From NCBI GenBank assembly GCA_900696495.1, contig CAADGI010000014.1, positions 248,001-312,000 on the forward strand: DNA of 64,000 nucleotides, written 5' to 3'. The first letter of the stretch is position 1. Each line of letters opens with the position of its first letter. The position numbers were made by a program, and so were the translations under genes. The notes below the pieces were generated by a model, which worked only from the letters and a program-made list of their open reading frames with translations, made no database searches and was not told where the DNA came from. Below, piece by piece: positions 52,884-61,553 of the stretch. The DNA comes from an uncultured Alphaproteobacteria bacterium. GTDB taxonomy: Bacteria > Pseudomonadota > Alphaproteobacteria > Micavibrionales > Micavibrionaceae.

Positions 52884-54014
52884 TTAAGGTGTTTTGGCCG
52901 GTTTTGGCGGGTCTGCGGCAGGCGTGGGCGCAGGGGGCGGCGACGTCATGAGCTTGAGAAGATCGGCGCCGTAGGCCGAAGCCGAGGCCAGTCCCGCCGA
53001 GAGCGAGCCGTCAAGGTCCGATATCCCGTATTTTTTCATGGTTTCGTCCGCCGTTTTTTTCATGTCCTCGGTGACTTTCGCCGGGTCGACAGTCCATTTT
53101 TTCGACGCGATCATGTCGCGGCCGAGCGCGGCGTAGGAGGCGACGAACTGGCCGTAATTCATTGTGTCCGACTGGAAGTAATGTTCAATATTCTCGACGC
53201 CTTGGGATTTAAAAATATCTTTCAGCGTGGAAATCAAAACCGGCTCGACGGGTTGATCTGAGGGCGCAAGCTTGAAAAGGCCGAGCAGCGTCTGCGCGTT
53301 GGTGCCGAAGCCGATCAGATCGGAAAATTTGGGTGTGCCCTGGGCGGCTTGCTCGAAAGCTTTTACCCCCGGAATGAATTTCAGATAGCTCCGCAGGAAG
53401 GAAATGAAGCCGACGCTGATGGCTTCGGCCAGTTCCGGATTATCGCCGAGACCAAGCAATTTCAGGATTTTCTTCGAGTAATCGAAAACGCTTTCGGGAA
53501 TTTCGGTGATATTGTCGCCCGTCATACATGTAAGGTAAGCGGCGGGGCTTTTTGAAATCTTTGGCCTGCCAAATTTCTGGATCAAGGACTGGCCCTGCGT
53601 GGCGAGGGGAATGGCGGCCGTGCCCGCCCAGTCCTTGACGCCGTCGGGCAGGAAATTGAACATCGCCGTGGCGACCCAGCCCATATCGTCTTCTTCTTTA
53701 TTATCCTTTTTATCTTCTTTCTTTTCGCCGGCACCGGACGTGGAAGCAGGCGGCGGCGTTGTCGCCGCGGGAGGAGGCGTCTGCGCGGTTGCCGGAGGCG
53801 GTGTTTGTGCCGTGGATGGCGATGTTTGTTCCGCGGGAGGTGCGGACGCTTCGCCTTTTGCATACGCGGTGAAGCGGTCGAGGGTCGCTTGTAAAAGAGC
53901 GCCGCCTTGCGCTGTTAAACGTTGTTGATTTTTGGGATCCTGAACGGCATCCCAGAGATTGCCGAGGGACTCCTGAACGCCGGAATTGGTTGCCGAACCT
54001 TTATCGTCGGTCAT
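52884..54014 (-). CDS. Protein of unknown function with Pro-rich linker (376 residues)
   Basis: A short helical N-terminus is followed by a Pro/Thr/Ala-rich repeat stretch (residues 57-90, TPPPATAQTPPPA), a Lys/Asp/Glu-rich charged stretch (95-110) and a mostly helical domain to residue 355, then a Pro-rich tail. No signal peptide. I recognise no family. Its leader carries AAAGGTGTGTT before the ATG, the same as in front of the 4529-4990 gene, and the protein shares that gene's style of hydrophobic core plus Pro/Ala tail. It lies between flbD and flhA. Confidence 0.75.
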   Translation of the reverse strand: MTDDKGSATNSGVQESLGNLWDAVQDPKNQQRLTAQGGALLQATLDRFTAYAKGEASAPPAEQTSPSTAQTPPPATAQTPPPAATTPPPASTSGAGEKKEDKKDNKEEDDMGWVATAMFNFLPDGVKDWAGTAAIPLATQGQSLIQKFGRPKISKSPAAYLTCMTGDNITEIPESVFDYSKKILKLLGLGDNPELAEAISVGFISFLRSYLKFIPGVKAFEQAAQGTPKFSDLIGFGTNAQTLLGLFKLAPSDQPVEPVLISTLKDIFKSQGVENIEHYFQSDTMNYGQFVASYAALGRDMIASKKWTVDPAKVTEDMKKTADETMKKYGISDLDGSLSAGLASASAYGADLLKLMTSPPPAPTPAADPPKPAKTP

Positions 54015-54141
54015 ATGAACACACCTTTATTATATTGCCGCGTAGTTTTTAGTTTTTTGTATTTTTTATAGTTGCCTTAAGTGTACCGGAGAATCGTCAC
54101 CGGTGCATTAAAATCATAGAAATTTGTTTAATTTCAATAGG

Positions 54142-55530
54142 TTATTCGCCGGTGGCCGAGGCGGGGATTTTGACCCCTTCGTCTTTGTACTGGTTCAGCT
54201 TGTTCCGGAGAGTCCGGATCGAGATGCCGAGAATATTGGCGGCATGGGTGCGGTTGCCGAGGCAATGCTCGAGCGTGTTGATGATCAGGTCGCGTTCGAC
54301 GGCGGCGACGGAGCGGCCGATTAAAGACTCAACAGCGCCGGGATGATTAATAACCTGGGCAGTTTGTCCCTCACCCTCCCGCTTCGCGGGCCCCTCCCTC
54401 TCCCTTAAGGGAGGGGGTGCCGAGCGGAGCGAGGGACTGTCGATATGAACGGCATCGGCCTCGATCTCGTCTTCCGTCGAAACCAGGATCGCGCGGTGCA
54501 TGGTGTTTTCCAGCTCGCGGATATTGCCGCGCCAGCCATAAGATTTCATTTTCTGCGAAGCCGCCGCCGAGATTTTCTTGCGGCCCACGCCGTTCGCGTC
54601 GGCATATTTGTCGGCGAAGAACTGCGCCAGCGTCGGCAGATCGGTTGGCCGCTCGTGCAAGGAGGGCAGGCGCAGATTTACGACATTGAGACGAAAATAA
54701 AGGTCTTCGCGGAAACCGCCGGATTTAACAAAGGCTTCCAGGTCGCGGTTCGACGTCGCGATGATGCGCACATCGACCTTCACCGCGTCGTTCGAGCCGA
54801 CACGCGTGATTTCCTTTTCCTGCAGCACGCGCAGGAATTTCGCCTGCAGCTGCGGCGCCATCTCGGAGACTTCATCGAGCAGCAGCGTGCCGCCGCTGGC
54901 TTCCTCGAACTTGCCGATGCGCCGCGCCGTGGCGCCGGTGAACGCGCCTTTTTCATGGCCGAACAGTTCGGATTCCAGAAGATTTTCAGGAATCGCCGCG
55001 CAATTCACCGCGATGAACGGGCCGTTGCCGCGTTTCGATTTGCGGTGAATGTACTGCGACATCACTTCCTTACCGGTGCCGGATTCGCCGGTGATCAGGA
55101 CCGTCGCCTCGCTCGGCGCGATTTTGTCGGCGAGCTTCACGACATCCTTCATCGCGGCGTCGCCCGCGATCATGGTGTTGTTGTCCTCGGTGACGGCGGC
55201 AAGCAGCGCGCCGATCAGTTCGGAATCAGGGGGCAGGGGAACATATTCTTTCGCGCCCTGCTGGATAGCCTTCACGGCGGCGCGGGCGTCGTTGTTGATG
55301 CCGCAAGCGATGACGGGAATGTGGATGCGCTCGGTCTTCAGGCGCTCGACGAACTCGCCGATCTTCTGCTTGACGTCGATCATGACGAGATCGGCGCCCT
55401 TGCCGTTCAGCAGCGCGCCGATGGCCTGCTCGGTGTCCTCGCAATGCACGACCTTGGCGCCCTTGTGAAGGGCGATCTTGCCTGCCTGCGATATATAGCC
55501 TTCGAGCTGGCCGATGATCATCAAACGCAT
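54142..55530 (-). CDS. flbD: Sigma-54-dependent flagellar regulator FlbD
   Basis: 462 residues from the ATG at 55530 (MRLMIIGQLEGYI), the usual FlbD start; the frame runs 17 codons further up. The receiver domain lacks the acidic pair of normal regulators, as in Caulobacter FlbD. The AAA+ domain has Walker A (TGESGTGKEVMS), the sigma-54 contact loop GAFTGA and Walker B (GTLLLDE). A Fis-type helix-turn-helix ends the protein (NRTHAANILGISIRTLRNKL). Residues about 365-389, between AAA+ and Fis domains, come from a palindromic element (PPPLREREGPAKREGEG). Confidence 0.93.
   Translation of the reverse strand: MRLMIIGQLEGYISQAGKIALHKGAKVVHCEDTEQAIGALLNGKGADLVMIDVKQKIGEFVERLKTERIHIPVIACGINNDARAAVKAIQQGAKEYVPLPPDSELIGALLAAVTEDNNTMIAGDAAMKDVVKLADKIAPSEATVLITGESGTGKEVMSQYIHRKSKRGNGPFIAVNCAAIPENLLESELFGHEKGAFTGATARRIGKFEEASGGTLLLDEVSEMAPQLQAKFLRVLQEKEITRVGSNDAVKVDVRIIATSNRDLEAFVKSGGFREDLYFRLNVVNLRLPSLHERPTDLPTLAQFFADKYADANGVGRKKISAAASQKMKSYGWRGNIRELENTMHRAILVSTEDEIEADAVHIDSPSLRSAPPPLREREGPAKREGEGQTAQVINHPGAVESLIGRSVAAVERDLIINTLEHCLGNRTHAANILGISIRTLRNKLNQYKDEGVKIPASATGE
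54366..54438. repeat. Palindromic element inside flbD, CCCTCCC family
   Basis: CCCGCTTCGCGGG and CTCCCTCTCCCTTAAGGGAG hairpins in the linker-coding part of flbD, in frame. Confidence 0.8.
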
Positions 55531-55586
55531 GCTACTGATATACCAGCGTTTAAAGCGCAGTGAAATGGGTAATTGCTGCAATATAG

Positions 55587-55616
55587 AAAAAGCCCGCCCC
55601 TCGGGGCAGGCTTTTT
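55587..55616 (-). terminator. Intrinsic terminator
   Basis: AAAAAGCC and GGCTTTTT enclose an inner GCCCC/GGGGC stem; it follows the 129-residue exported protein and precedes flbD. Confidence 0.8.
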
Positions 55617-55647
55617 AAGTGTAAAGTCAACCAGAGGTAAAAGCCTG

Positions 55648-56037
55648 TTAGTCAACTCTTACGATTTCAGCGGGTTCTTCGATACGGTTCAGTTGCCCGT
55701 CTTCAACGACCACGTTGAAGTTTTCGCGGGTCATGTAGGAACCGTTCGGCGCGTAGAAGCGATCGCCGTTGGCGGCAACTTTATAAACCGTCTTGCCTTC
55801 GATGATCAGCTTCTCGCCTTCAAACGTGGTGAAGGTAACGACGCGGTTTGCAGGATTCGTGCGGAAATCTTGTTCCGACTGCACTTCGATGCGGTATTCG
55901 CCATCGTTATGCATAGGGGCAGACTGATCGACCTTCTTATACGTATAGGAATGGTCGTCTTTACGGTCGCCTTTTGCTTCCGCGATAACCGGGAATACAA
56001 GCGCTGCAGCCCCGGCGATGAGTGCTAACTTTTTCAT
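55648..56037 (-). CDS. Small exported protein of unknown function
   Basis: 129 residues with AGGAGACTTAACC before the ATG. A signal peptide (KKLALIAGAAALVFPVIAEA) is followed by a charged, beta-rich mature part of about 107 residues with many Asn, Glu and Tyr. No cysteine, so not a lipoprotein. A strong terminator follows and the gene stands alone between flbD and fliN. Function unknown. Confidence 0.8.
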   Translation of the reverse strand: MKKLALIAGAAALVFPVIAEAKGDRKDDHSYTYKKVDQSAPMHNDGEYRIEVQSEQDFRTNPANRVVTFTTFEGEKLIIEGKTVYKVAANGDRFYAPNGSYMTRENFNVVVEDGQLNRIEEPAEIVRVD

Positions 56038-56161
56038 GGTTAAGTCTCCTTTTTAATTCCCGTTACCGGGTGGTTTTGTATTACGTGATACCAATATTTA
56101 CGCAAGGAAAAAGTTCCCAAAGCGGGTTTTCCAATAAAATCAGGCTCTGTAGATAAGTTTG

Positions 56162-56515
56162 TTAAGTCCGGTCGGATTTGACGATTTCGGTCATCGTCAC
56201 GCCGAGCTTGTCCTCGACGACCACGACCTCGCCGCGCGCGACGAGCCGGTTGTTGACATAAATATCGATGGCCTCGCCGACCTTGCGGTCCAGTTCGACC
56301 ACGGCGCCCCGGCCGAGTTTGAGGAGCTGGCTGACCTGCATGGTGGATTTGCCGAGAACGGCGGAAATCTGGACGGGGATGTCATAAATCGCGTTGACAT
56401 CGCTGGCCATCGGCTCGCCGATCTCGAACTCGTTAACATCGGTCTTCAGGCGCGCATCGTTGTCGATTTCGCCGAGATTCATGCCTTTTTTGGCCTTGTC
56501 ATCTTCTGTGCTCAT
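56162..56515 (-). CDS. fliN: Flagellar motor switch protein FliN
   Basis: 117 residues. A charged N-terminal 45 residues leads to one SpoA domain (VSQLLKLGRGAVVELDRKVG, ending LGVTMTEIV). FliN forms the lower C-ring with FliM and FliG. Its start overlaps the fliH stop by four bases, so the genes are translationally coupled. No fliM is present in this window. Confidence 0.93.
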   Translation of the reverse strand: MSTEDDKAKKGMNLGEIDNDARLKTDVNEFEIGEPMASDVNAIYDIPVQISAVLGKSTMQVSQLLKLGRGAVVELDRKVGEAIDIYVNNRLVARGEVVVVEDKLGVTMTEIVKSDRT

Positions 56516-57189
56516 GCGCCTTCTCCGGCCGGGGAGGACCCGGTTTCATCCTTATCATGGCCTTTTGAGCCTTTTTTCGCAAGCACCTGCTCTATAGATG
56601 TCCTGATTTCATCCGCAAGCATCTGCGGGTTGCGAAGCGCGCCGCCCTCGCTCCAAGCCAGGCGGCAAGCGCCCGGCGCCAGGGTTTCGTCGCCTTTGAC
56701 CGTGAATTTGATCTCGAAGCCGGCCTCTTTCAAGGAAGTCAGGTGAGTCTCGATCGCGCCGACCACGTCGGGCGTGACCATGACATTGACCTGATTCTGG
56801 CCTTCCTGCTGCTTGATGATCTCGGAAATCGATTGCTTCAGTTCCTCGAAGCCGGTGAGCTTGCTGTAGACAGGGAAGAGGCGGTCGAAAACGGCGAGGC
56901 ACAGCGCCAGCGTTTCCTGCTCGAATAATTTTTCACGCTCGGCCTCGGCCGCGGTGAGCGTGACGAGTTGCTTGCGGATCTGCTCGAGAACTTGTGCGGT
57001 AAGTTTAAGTTGCGAAGATTCCGCTTCCTTCAGGCCCTGCTGGCGGCCTTCGGCGGATGATTTCTGTTTGGCTTCGGCGAGTTCCTGCTCGCTGAAGGTG
57101 GGCGGCGGCGGTTCATCGGTATGACCGTCATCGAAAATATTTTCGTTGAAGAAATATTTCTGGCCTGAATGGACGGCTTTGCCTGTCAT
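56512..57189 (-). CDS. fliH: Flagellar assembly protein FliH
   Basis: 225 residues. A Glu/Gln-rich helix in residues 35-95 precedes a C-terminal domain typical of FliH, the regulator of the FliI ATPase that also anchors it to FliN at the C-ring. The assignment rests on place between fliG and fliN, length and composition, since FliH is poorly conserved. It overlaps fliN by four bases. Confidence 0.85.
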   Translation of the reverse strand: MTGKAVHSGQKYFFNENIFDDGHTDEPPPPTFSEQELAEAKQKSSAEGRQQGLKEAESSQLKLTAQVLEQIRKQLVTLTAAEAEREKLFEQETLALCLAVFDRLFPVYSKLTGFEELKQSISEIIKQQEGQNQVNVMVTPDVVGAIETHLTSLKEAGFEIKFTVKGDETLAPGACRLAWSEGGALRNPQMLADEIRTSIEQVLAKKGSKGHDKDETGSSPAGEGA

Positions 57190-57211
57190 CTACTCTTTAC
57201 CAATAAACTGA

Positions 57212-58237
57212 TTAATAGATCATCTGGTCTTCTTCGGTGCCGCTGGCGATGACGATTTCGCCGCGGGCTTCAAGGTCTTTCGCGACGTTGACGATGTATT
57301 GCTGCGCTTCTTCTACATCTTTCAGACGGACAGGGCCCATGGCGCCCATGTCTTCCTTGAGGATCTTGGCGGCGCGCTCCGACATGTTGGTGAAGAACAG
57401 CTCGCGCAACGTTTCGGCGGCGCCCTTGAGCGCGATCGGCAGCTTGTCCTTGTCGACGGCGCGGATAAGCGTCTGGATCGCGGTCTGGTCGAGCTTGCCG
57501 AGGTCTTCGAAGGTGAACATGAGCGAACGGATGCGTTCTGCGGCATCCGGCGAATTCTTCTCGAGCTGCTCCATGAAGCGGCCCTCGACGTTGCGGTCCA
57601 TGTTGTTGAAGATTTCCGCGATCATCTCGTAACTGTCGCGGCGCTGGGTCTTCGCCAGGTTGGTCATGAATTCGGTGCGGAGTGTCTTTTCGACTTCTTC
57701 CAGGATTTCTTTCTGCACGGCTTCCATGCGGAGCATGCGGTGGATGACCTCGAGCGCGAAATTTTCCGGCAGCATCGCCAGGACGCGCGCGGCGTGGTCG
57801 CTGGAGACTTTAGAGAGAACGACGGCGACCGTCTGCGGGTATTCTTTCTGCAGGAACGTGGAGAGGATTTCTTCGTTCACGTTGCCGAGCTTTTCCCACA
57901 TGTTACGGCCGGCCGGGCCGCGGATTTCTTCCATAATGTTGTCGATGCGGTCTTTCGAGATGCCGGCCTTGTTGAGGAGGCGCTCCGTCGAGTCCTGCGT
58001 GCCGATCAGCGCGTTGGTCGAAGACATCTGCTCGGCGAAATCGACGAACAGGCGCTCGACGACGGAAGGGGAGACCTTGCCGAGCGTCGCCATGATCTGC
58101 GAGATTTCCATGATCTCGTCGTCATCCATATGCTCGAAAATCTTGGCGGTCTGTTCCTCGCCGAGCGACAGCATCAGGATGGCCGCTTTTTCAGGGCCGG
58201 TGAGGGTGCGGTAATCTTCGCGGACGCGTAATGCCAT
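57212..58237 (-). CDS. fliG: Flagellar motor switch protein FliG
   Basis: 341 residues, the normal length. The N-terminal domain contacts FliF; the middle and C-terminal domains contact FliM and the stator. Typical stretches are [26 protein letters not shown]-type helices and [19 protein letters not shown]. It starts 6 bases after the fliF stop, so fliF-fliG-fliH-fliN form one operon. Confidence 0.97.
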   Translation of the reverse strand: MALRVREDYRTLTGPEKAAILMLSLGEEQTAKIFEHMDDDEIMEISQIMATLGKVSPSVVERLFVDFAEQMSSTNALIGTQDSTERLLNKAGISKDRIDNIMEEIRGPAGRNMWEKLGNVNEEILSTFLQKEYPQTVAVVLSKVSSDHAARVLAMLPENFALEVIHRMLRMEAVQKEILEEVEKTLRTEFMTNLAKTQRRDSYEMIAEIFNNMDRNVEGRFMEQLEKNSPDAAERIRSLMFTFEDLGKLDQTAIQTLIRAVDKDKLPIALKGAAETLRELFFTNMSERAAKILKEDMGAMGPVRLKDVEEAQQYIVNVAKDLEARGEIVIASGTEEDQMIY

Positions 58238-58243
58238 GGTTCG

Positions 58244-59947
58244 TTATGCTCCCGGTTCCTGTGTCATCCAGCTGCGCAGAACCGAAACGGTTTCATTCGG
58301 ATAATTCTGCACGATTTCCTCGACCTTCTTGACGGAAGACGCTTTCACCTTGCCTTCGACGCCCTGCATGTTGATCAGGCTTTCCTCGGCGTCTTTCCCG
58401 CCCTGCGCCGCCATGAATTCATTATCGGAAGGGCCGGCGAGCGCGGGGTTCGCCGGACGCACGCCCAGCAGGTCGGCCTCGAGGTTGGTGTCGATTTCTG
58501 GCGCTTCGGAGATCAGCAGACGGTTGACCATCGGCTGCAGCACCAGCATGACCACAAGGATGATCATGATGGCGACGGTGACGATCTCGGCAACATCAAG
58601 GAGCTTGTTTTTATCAAAGCCGAACAGCATGCGGTCATCGACGAAATCCCCCTGGTCGGTATCAACGCTCGCGAACTGCATATTGACGACCTCGATCGTG
58701 TCGCCGCGCTCTTCGTTGAAACCGACCGCGCTTTTGACGAGGGCGGTAATCTGCGCGATTTCCTGTTCGCTGCGCGGCTCGTAAACCATTTCAGGCTTGG
58801 CGTCCTTGTCTTCTTCCTTGGCCTCTTCGCCTTCGGCGGCAGCGGCTTTTTCAGCGGGCTTGTAACGGCCGTCAACCAGCACGGCGACGGACAGTTTCTT
58901 GATCTCGCCGACTTCGCGCACGGTACTGCGCACGGTCTTGCCGATTTCGTAGTTGGTGACTTCCTCGGTGCGGTTGCTTTCATTCATGGGCGCGCCGCCG
59001 AGCAGGTCGCTGCTGGCGCCGGGGAGGTTATTCTCGACGCTCACATCCGCGCCGCCTTCACCCTGTTCGGTGCTGCTTTCGGTCGTTGTCTGTGCCGAAC
59101 GCACGACCTGTTGTTCGGGGTCGAACAGTTCCTCGTTGGTGCTGATGCGGTCGAAATTGATTTCCGCCGTGACGGTGGCGCGGACATTGCCGTAGCCGAC
59201 GATGCGGCTGACCTGGTCCTCGACCTTGGAGGTCATGTTGGTTTCGTAGTTGCGGCGCATTTCCTCGGTCTTCATCGTCATCAGGTTGACTTCCTCTTCG
59301 CCGCCGCGCGCGAGGAGGGTGCCCTTGTTGTCGATGATGGAAACGTTGGACGCTTTCAGGCCGGGAACGGCCGAGGCGATGAGAGACTGGATGGCGGCGA
59401 TCTGCGAGCTTTCAATGCCGCCGGTACCGCGGAGGCCAAGGAACACGCTGGCGCTGGACGGGCGGGCTTCGCGGCTGAAGAGTTCGCGTTGCGGCAAGAC
59501 GATGTGAACGCGGGCATTGTGCACGCCCTGCAGCGAGCTGATGGTGCGGGCAAGCTCGCCTTCGAGCGCGCGCACCTGGTTGATGTTCTGGACGAAATTG
59601 GTGGTTCCGAAACCGGAATCCTTGTCGAAAATTTCATAGCCCATCGAGCCGCCGTTCGGCAGGCCGGCCTCGGCCAGCAGCAAACGCGCGCGGCCGACTT
59701 CTTTTTCAGGAACCATGATGCGCGTGCCGTCGGCGGATACGTCGAAGGGAATCGAGCCGGACTGGAGCTTGCCGGCCATGGCGCTGGAATCGGCGGTCGA
59801 AAGATCGGAATAAAGCACCTTCATGTCGGGGGTCGAAACCCGCAGCGACACGAACACGAAAAATAACAGGAGGCCGACCAGGATCGCCCCCATAACGCCA
59901 AGACGCGAGGGCCCCAGCTGTCTCATTGTGTCTACAAAATTGCTCAA
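58244..59947 (-). CDS. fliF: Flagellar MS-ring protein FliF
   Basis: 567 residues. Two membrane segments, near residues 17-38 (MGAILVGLLLFFVFVSL) and near 450-475 (VAIMIILVVMLVLQPM), enclose a large periplasmic part with the YscJ-like stretch SLQGVHNARVHIVLPQRELF. The C-terminal cytoplasmic tail binds FliG. It is the first gene of the fliFGHN operon; a sigma-54-like site lies about 90 bases upstream. Confidence 0.96.
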   Translation of the reverse strand: MSNFVDTMRQLGPSRLGVMGAILVGLLLFFVFVSLRVSTPDMKVLYSDLSTADSSAMAGKLQSGSIPFDVSADGTRIMVPEKEVGRARLLLAEAGLPNGGSMGYEIFDKDSGFGTTNFVQNINQVRALEGELARTISSLQGVHNARVHIVLPQRELFSREARPSSASVFLGLRGTGGIESSQIAAIQSLIASAVPGLKASNVSIIDNKGTLLARGGEEEVNLMTMKTEEMRRNYETNMTSKVEDQVSRIVGYGNVRATVTAEINFDRISTNEELFDPEQQVVRSAQTTTESSTEQGEGGADVSVENNLPGASSDLLGGAPMNESNRTEEVTNYEIGKTVRSTVREVGEIKKLSVAVLVDGRYKPAEKAAAAEGEEAKEEDKDAKPEMVYEPRSEQEIAQITALVKSAVGFNEERGDTIEVVNMQFASVDTDQGDFVDDRMLFGFDKNKLLDVAEIVTVAIMIILVVMLVLQPMVNRLLISEAPEIDTNLEADLLGVRPANPALAGPSDNEFMAAQGGKDAEESLINMQGVEGKVKASSVKKVEEIVQNYPNETVSVLRSWMTQEPGA

Positions 59948-60036
59948 CCGATCCTGCCTTTTGTTTCAGCTTTTCCTGATATGACGGACTCCCGGGAGCG
60001 GGAGCCCAAAAAATACCAGTTTTATTGGTTATTTAT

Positions 60037-60051
60037 GCGAGTTTTATGCCA
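60037..60051 (-). promoter_or_regulatory. Sigma-54-like promoter upstream of fliF
   Basis: On the minus strand the bases read TGGCATAAAACTCGC, matching TGGCAC-N5-TTGC at 8 of 10 fixed positions with right spacing, about 90 bases before the fliF ATG. FlbD, a sigma-54 activator, is coded nearby. Confidence 0.4.
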
Positions 60052-60396
60052 GTTACGCGTGCGAGAATTAAGGACGGGCAAGGGTGAAAGTTCCCAACCC
60101 AAGATCATTATAATATGTTTTTTAACCATTTTCCATGTCCGCTGTGGATAAGGCCGGAATTGCGCATCTATTTATATAACCAGGCTTTTTCATGAAATAA
60201 AGAAAGTATTGAGTACAAATGTATTTATAAAATGAATATTTACTGTATTTATAGGAATAAAATGCTTAGTTTACTTGGTTTTATATTAGTAAAAAGTAAA
60301 TATACTTGAAGTAAAAGACGATTTTCACGAAACCCGCAGAACTCCCGCGAGTCGCGGGGTGTAAAGGATGTTTTAAGCCTTTATTTATTGAATTTC

Positions 60397-60425
60397 TTGA
60401 CATTTGTGCCGTTCCGCGGTAACAT
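60397..60425 (+). promoter_or_regulatory. Sigma-70-type promoter of the flaG-like gene
   Basis: TTGACA, 17 bases, then TAACAT. The -35 box is perfect, the -10 matches 4 of 6. The flaG-like start is about 90 bases downstream. Confidence 0.5.
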
Positions 60426-60439
60426 GATAATAGGGTAGT

Positions 60440-60517
60440 ATGTCTGGATTTTGCGTAGCGTTTTCTCAAGTATTCAAACCTCCGCAGAAATTCCAGATAA
60501 GGTTAGGGATTATATGA
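60440..60517 (+). CDS. Possible 25-codon upstream ORF coupled to the flaG-like gene
   Basis: ATG at 60440 with AGGG before it, reading MSGFCVAFSQVFKPP and ending at a TGA that overlaps the flaG-like ATG (ATGA). It may be a leader peptide, or chance; the expected transcription start lies only about 8 bases upstream. Confidence 0.25.
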   Translation: MSGFCVAFSQVFKPPQKFQIRLGII

Positions 60518-60987
60518 TTGAAGCTGTGAACGCAGTCGTTGCCAATGCTTCGCTCCTCCGCGGTTCCGCGGAGCAGGCGAGCGTTGCGCGTTCTCTCACA
60601 GCCAATCCTGAAAGAGTGCAGGAAGTTGCGCGCGCGCCCTATGTCAGCCCGTTCATTTACATGGATGTGAACTACGACAAGGCCGTTCTCCAGATCCGCG
60701 ACCGTGACACGGGCGATGTGACGAAACAGTTTCCCTCGGAACAGACGATGCAGGTTCGTGCCGCGATCGCTGCTAGACAGGCCACCCAGGCTTCCCGCGC
60801 GGAAGTGCCTGATGTTCCGGATGCGCCGACGCCGAGCCAGCAGGCCGCGGCACCGCAAGTTGACACACCCGCGCCGCAGGTAAACGCAGAGGCGCAAGTC
60901 GCCGCGAGCGCACTGGCCAGCACGGCGCAGGCCGCCGCCGCCGTCAGCGCGCCGCCCACCAGCGGCAATGTGGTTGTCACGGCTTAA
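60514..60987 (+). CDS. FlaG-like protein
   Basis: 157 residues from the ATG at 60514, chosen for TAGGGATTAT before it; the frame also runs up to a TTG at 60451. The block FIYMDVNYDKAVLQIRDR, then TGDVTKQFPSEQ near residue 70, matches the FlaG-type pattern (VxxDxxxxxxxIRDxxTGEVxxQxP). The C-terminal 70 residues are Ala/Pro/Gln-rich and look disordered. FlaG proteins affect filament length, though their action is not clear. A strong terminator follows. Confidence 0.7.
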   Translation: MIEAVNAVVANASLLRGSAEQASVARSLTANPERVQEVARAPYVSPFIYMDVNYDKAVLQIRDRDTGDVTKQFPSEQTMQVRAAIAARQATQASRAEVPDVPDAPTPSQQAAAPQVDTPAPQVNAEAQVAASALASTAQAAAAVSAPPTSGNVVVTA

Positions 60988-61008
60988 TAAGGTTTGAAGC
61001 CAAAATTT

Positions 61009-61035
61009 AAGGACGCTTTTCAGCGTCCTTTTTTA
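61009..61035 (+). terminator. Terminator of the flaG-like gene
   Basis: AAGGACGCT and AGCGTCCTT form a 9-base stem with a 4-base loop, followed by TTTTTTATTTT. Confidence 0.85.
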
Positions 61036-61043
61036 TTTTCCAC

Positions 61044-61119
61044 GTCATTGCGAGGAGGCAAAACCGACGAAGCAATCCAGAAATGGATCGCCACGCCAAC
61101 TGTGTTGGCTCGCGATGAC
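61044..61119. repeat. Palindromic element, family C
   Basis: GTCATTGCGAGGAGGC at one end, GGCTCGCGATGACG at the other, with GAAGCAATCC and GGATCGCCACG inside; between two convergent flagellar genes. Confidence 0.75.
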
Positions 61120-61124
61120 GCGGA

Positions 61125-61553
61125 TTATTTCTTCGGCTGTTCTTCCGCTGCCGGCGGCTTGGTCATCAGCCCGGCGGCGATTTCACGGTTGATGTTGATC
61201 AGCACGTCGAGCTTTTCCTTTTTCGGGTCCGACATGATGTCGATCTCGCGCTTGAAGATGAAATTGGCGAGGTTGACAATGTTGCTCCGCAGATCTTTCG
61301 GGCGGTTGCCTTCCGCGTTTTCAACGGCCGTGTCGTAGAACATCAGCCAGATATTGCGGTTATATTTCAGCGTCGCCTCGATGACTTCAAGGTTGGAATT
61401 GTCCCAGTCATTCTGCAAATCCTTGAACATCTGCGCGGCCTTGAGCAGGACGCGCGCCTCGGTCTCGCGCTGGTCGGGCGTGTGCTGCTGCGCGTGCGTG
61501 CCGTAGGCGCTGGCGGCGGCGGCGTACGGGTTGCTAGGCTTTTTTGAGGACAT
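61125..61553 (-). CDS. flaF: Flagellar biosynthesis regulator FlaF
   Basis: 142 residues. The FlaF pattern is clear: NPYAAAASAYG, RETEARVLLKAAQM, then ALxxNRxIW-type ATLKYNRNIWLMFY and LRSNIVNLANFIFKRE. FlaF is needed for flagellin translation or export and opposes FlbT in Caulobacter. Its start overlaps the flbT end by 20 bases. Confidence 0.93.
   Translation of the reverse strand: MSSKKPSNPYAAAASAYGTHAQQHTPDQRETEARVLLKAAQMFKDLQNDWDNSNLEVIEATLKYNRNIWLMFYDTAVENAEGNRPKDLRSNIVNLANFIFKREIDIMSDPKKEKLDVLININREIAAGLMTKPPAAEEQPKK

Larger units (their letters stand above)
59948..60439. other. AT-rich divergent intergenic region between fliF and the flaG-like gene
   Basis: Almost 500 bases without a gene, strongly AT-rich in the middle (60170-60320). 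It includes a CTCCCG/CGGGAG hairpin near 59988, a sigma-54-like site at 60037, a 15-base near-perfect palindrome CCCGCGAGTCGCGGG at 60344-60358 and a sigma-70-like promoter at 60397. It is likely the control region for both directions. Confidence 0.6.

Noticed and set aside
54445-55563. Plus-strand open frame of 372 codons opposite flbD
   Set aside because: Antisense to the well-defined FlbD gene, including over its Walker and GAFTGA motifs.
60451-60513. TTG start at 60451 for the flaG-like gene
   Set aside because: The ATG at 60514 has a good ribosome site and the extra 21 residues match nothing in the family.
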